Origin: Intestinimonas sp052065695
GTDB lineage: Bacteria > Bacillota > Clostridia > Oscillospirales > Oscillospiraceae
Direction of reading: 5' to 3'
NCBI RefSeq assembly: GCF_052065695.1
Contig: NZ_JBQHTM010000023.1
Span: forward strand, 1 to 51,939
DNA length: 51,939 nt
Shown here: piece by piece, positions 50,628 to 51,939 of the stretch
Position numbering within the stretch: the first letter of the stretch is position 1
How the letters are laid out: each line of letters opens with the position of its first letter
The notes under the pieces: model-generated
What the model saw: only the letters and a program-made list of their open reading frames with translations
What the model was told of the DNA's origin: nothing
The model's database searches: none
Made by a program: the position numbers and the translations under genes

Positions 50628-51149
50628 ATGCCCAAGCTGTCGAGGGGGCTGCTGGCCGCCTTTGTGGTGACCACGCTGGTGGGCGCCTGTCTGCATTTTT
50701 TGTATACGTTGCTGCCCAATCCGGTGACGGCGCTGCTAGCGCCGGTAAACGAGAGCCTGTGGGAGCACCTGAAGATCCTGGTCTGGCCCTATCTGGCCGC
50801 CATGCTCCTGCTCACTCGGAACGGCCCGCCCGGGTGCCGCACCCCCTGGCTGCTGACGGTGCCGGTGCTCTCGGCGGCTATGCTGGGCATCGGCTGGCTC
50901 TATCACATGACCCTGGGCGGCGAGGCCCTGGCGGTGGACATCGGACTCTACGTGGTGCTCATGGCGGCCGGCTTCCTGTTGCCGGAGGTCCTGGACGGCG
51001 CCTCGGAGCACCCTCTTTTGGGGACCCTGTCGGTTCTGGCCGTGCTGGCCCTGGCCGCGGCCATGATCCTTTTCACCTTTTTACCTCCGGATCACCCCCT
51101 GTTTCTGGATCTCTCCGGCGTCAACACCTGGAGCACCATCCCGTACTGA
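50628..51149 (+). CDS. DUF6512-like membrane protein
   Basis: A 173-residue protein with about five membrane segments. The segment LLAPVNESLWEHLKILVWPY (about 35-54) is typical of DUF6512, as is a short C-terminal tail after the last segment (here GVNTWSTIPY). Function unknown. ATG 50628 follows GGAGGGAGAG; the ATG at 50621 is in another frame. Divergent from spoIVB. Confidence 0.65.
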   Translation: MPKLSRGLLAAFVVTTLVGACLHFLYTLLPNPVTALLAPVNESLWEHLKILVWPYLAAMLLLTRNGPPGCRTPWLLTVPVLSAAMLGIGWLYHMTLGGEALAVDIGLYVVLMAAGFLLPEVLDGASEHPLLGTLSVLAVLALAAAMILFTFLPPDHPLFLDLSGVNTWSTIPY

Positions 51150-51195
51150 CCACCCCGGAAAAAGACGCTCGCCTTGTTTTTTGCAAAAATACCCC

Positions 51196-51224
51196 TTTAC
51201 AAACCAGGGAAAGGTTGTTATAAT
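51196..51224 (+). promoter_or_regulatory. Sigma-A promoter of tRNA-Arg
   Basis: TTTACA (51196-51201), 17-base spacer, TATAAT (51219-51224), 30 bases before the tRNA. Confidence 0.8.
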
Positions 51225-51254
51225 AATTAGGCACTTAAAAAGCTGCACAGGTAC

Positions 51255-51331
51255 GCGCCTGTAGCGCAATTGGATAGAGCGTCAGATTCCGGTTCTGAAG
51301 GCTGGGGGTTCGAGTCCCTTCAGGCGTACCA
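51255..51331 (+). tRNA. tRNA-Arg (anticodon CCG)
   Basis: A 77-base cloverleaf: acceptor GCGCCTG / CAGGCGT, anticodon stem TCAGA/TCTGA with loop TTCCGGT (anticodon CCG, codon CGG), T-loop TTCGAGT, encoded CCA. Single tRNA unit. Confidence 0.95.
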
Positions 51332-51332
51332 T

Positions 51333-51371
51333 GTCGGAGCAAGCGTTATATCGCTTGCTCCGACTTTTTTT
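51333..51371 (+). terminator. Terminator of tRNA-Arg
   Basis: Perfect 13-bp stem GTCGGAGCAAGCG / CGCTTGCTCCGAC followed by T7. Confidence 0.92.
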
Positions 51372-51650
51372 CAAGAGTCAGAGCGCGCTCATGTCGCTGC
51401 TCCTCCTTTCCGAATTGGACCTGCTTCGCTGGGCTTTGATTTGGTTTTGGGTGCAAACCTGGAGGCTGCGGCATCTATACTGTTGTGATGTCCCAAAAAA
51501 GAAAGACATCTGCTTTCGGCAGATGTCTTTCTTTTTTACTTTCGGCCACCGGAAACGGATGGTACCCTCTGGTACCGTGTATACAACAGTTGGTAGCTCT
51601 TATTGAACTACAACAGTATATAAGTCTAGGTGTACTGGATTAGGTCTTAT
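51372..51650. other. Gene-free region after tRNA-Arg
   Basis: No credible gene. Holds one strong terminator (51495-51537) and then clearly AT-richer DNA (from about 51590) than the rest of the window, with two GGTACC sites at 51560-51575. Confidence 0.5.
51495..51537. terminator. Strong bidirectional terminator
   Basis: Perfect 19-bp stem with A6 and T6 ends (51495-51513 / 51519-51537). It serves neither of the genes visible nearby, so it may be what is left of a lost gene. Confidence 0.8.
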
Positions 51651-51845
51651 TTATAGCCCTACAATCATAGCAATTTCGACCAAATATTTTTCATCAGTTG
51701 GAGGGGCAATTACTGTATATCGAGCAGGGGCAAGGTTGAGATTACCACCAAAATATTTTGCATAGGCAGCATTCATCCCTGAAAAATCTGCTTGATTGCG
51801 GATAAAACACTGGCACATAAGTACATTATCTAGGGAATCTCTGAT
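51651..51845 (-). pseudogene. RidA (YjgF) family C-terminal fragment
   Basis: On the minus strand a 64-codon frame reads DSLDNVLMCQCFIRNQADF, then GMNAAYAKYFGG, LAPARYTVIAPP and KYLVEIAMIVGL before TAA at 51651-51653. This is the second half of a RidA-type enamine/imine deaminase, including the arginine (APAR) and glutamate (LVEIAM) positions of the active site. An in-frame TAA at 51846-51848 cuts off the N-terminal half, and the sequence upstream to the window end is not RidA-like in the frames I read. So it is a truncated or frameshifted gene. Base composition is AT-rich, unlike the neighbours. Confidence 0.6.
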
Positions 51846-51939
51846 TTAATCCGCACTACCATAAAGGCTCCGGATGTGGGATAATAACACTATCAACGCA
51901 ATGGTGGTGTATGGGGATGAAGAAACAGGAAACATTTAC

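Overview
The window is visibly GC-rich chromosome from an endospore-forming, probably anaerobic member of the Clostridia. Gene content (spoIIR, spoIIP, spoIVB, spo0A, cwlJ/gerQ, a GerM-type lipoprotein, SLH-domain surface protein), high GC and protein style fit the Oscillospiraceae (Flavonifractor/Intestinimonas/Pseudoflavonifractor type). That placement is inference; no rRNA is present to confirm it. No CRISPR array, transposase, integrase or prophage gene was seen.

Layout. 1-3.3 kb: three separately spaced minus-strand genes of acyl-CoA/flavin metabolism (crotonase, nitronate-monooxygenase family, hotdog thioesterase), then a PdaB-like polysaccharide deacetylase. 4.2-14.8 kb: a catabolic island with two transcription units and two regulators. 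The left unit (IlvD/Edd dehydratase, GntP permease, amidohydrolase) lies behind a near-consensus sigma-54 promoter and inverted repeats next to a PrpR-type sigma-54 activator gene. The right unit (IclR regulator, DapA-family aldolase, Fe-alcohol dehydrogenase, beta-hydroxyacid dehydrogenase) starts at a perfect sigma-A promoter followed by a palindromic operator. Together they look like uptake of a sugar acid, dehydration, aldol cleavage and reduction of the products. 15-20 kb: a large SLH-anchored M14 carboxypeptidase, an acetamidase/formamidase, and a Met-Glu-Val tRNA operon.

20.3-26.1 kb: orphan OmpR-type regulator, then sporulation/germination genes (spoIIR; cwlJ-gerQ; spoIIP), a YihY membrane protein and a 40-residue gene. 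26.1-30.5 kb: branched-chain amino-acid genes (azlCD, ilvE) and a lipid kinase, separated by two copies of a 300-bp intergenic repeat. 30.7-39.2 kb: a conserved core block, gdpP-rplI-dnaB-tilS-hpt-ftsH, ending in a macro-domain gene that overlaps ftsH. 39.2-46.1 kb: metY; an operon of HhH protein, response regulator, sensor kinase and GerMN lipoprotein; a divergent D,D-carboxypeptidase; a TSCPD protein. 46.2-48.1 kb: LysR regulator, two small genes and a broken XRE regulator. 48.1-51.1 kb: spo0A, spoIVB and a DUF6512-like membrane protein. The right end has tRNA-Arg followed by AT-richer sequence with a RidA remnant.

Most intergenic gaps carry sigma-A promoters with 17-nt spacers and strong terminators, so transcription units are well delimited. 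Start codons were chosen by Shine-Dalgarno position and family N-terminus and are often shorter than the longest open frame.
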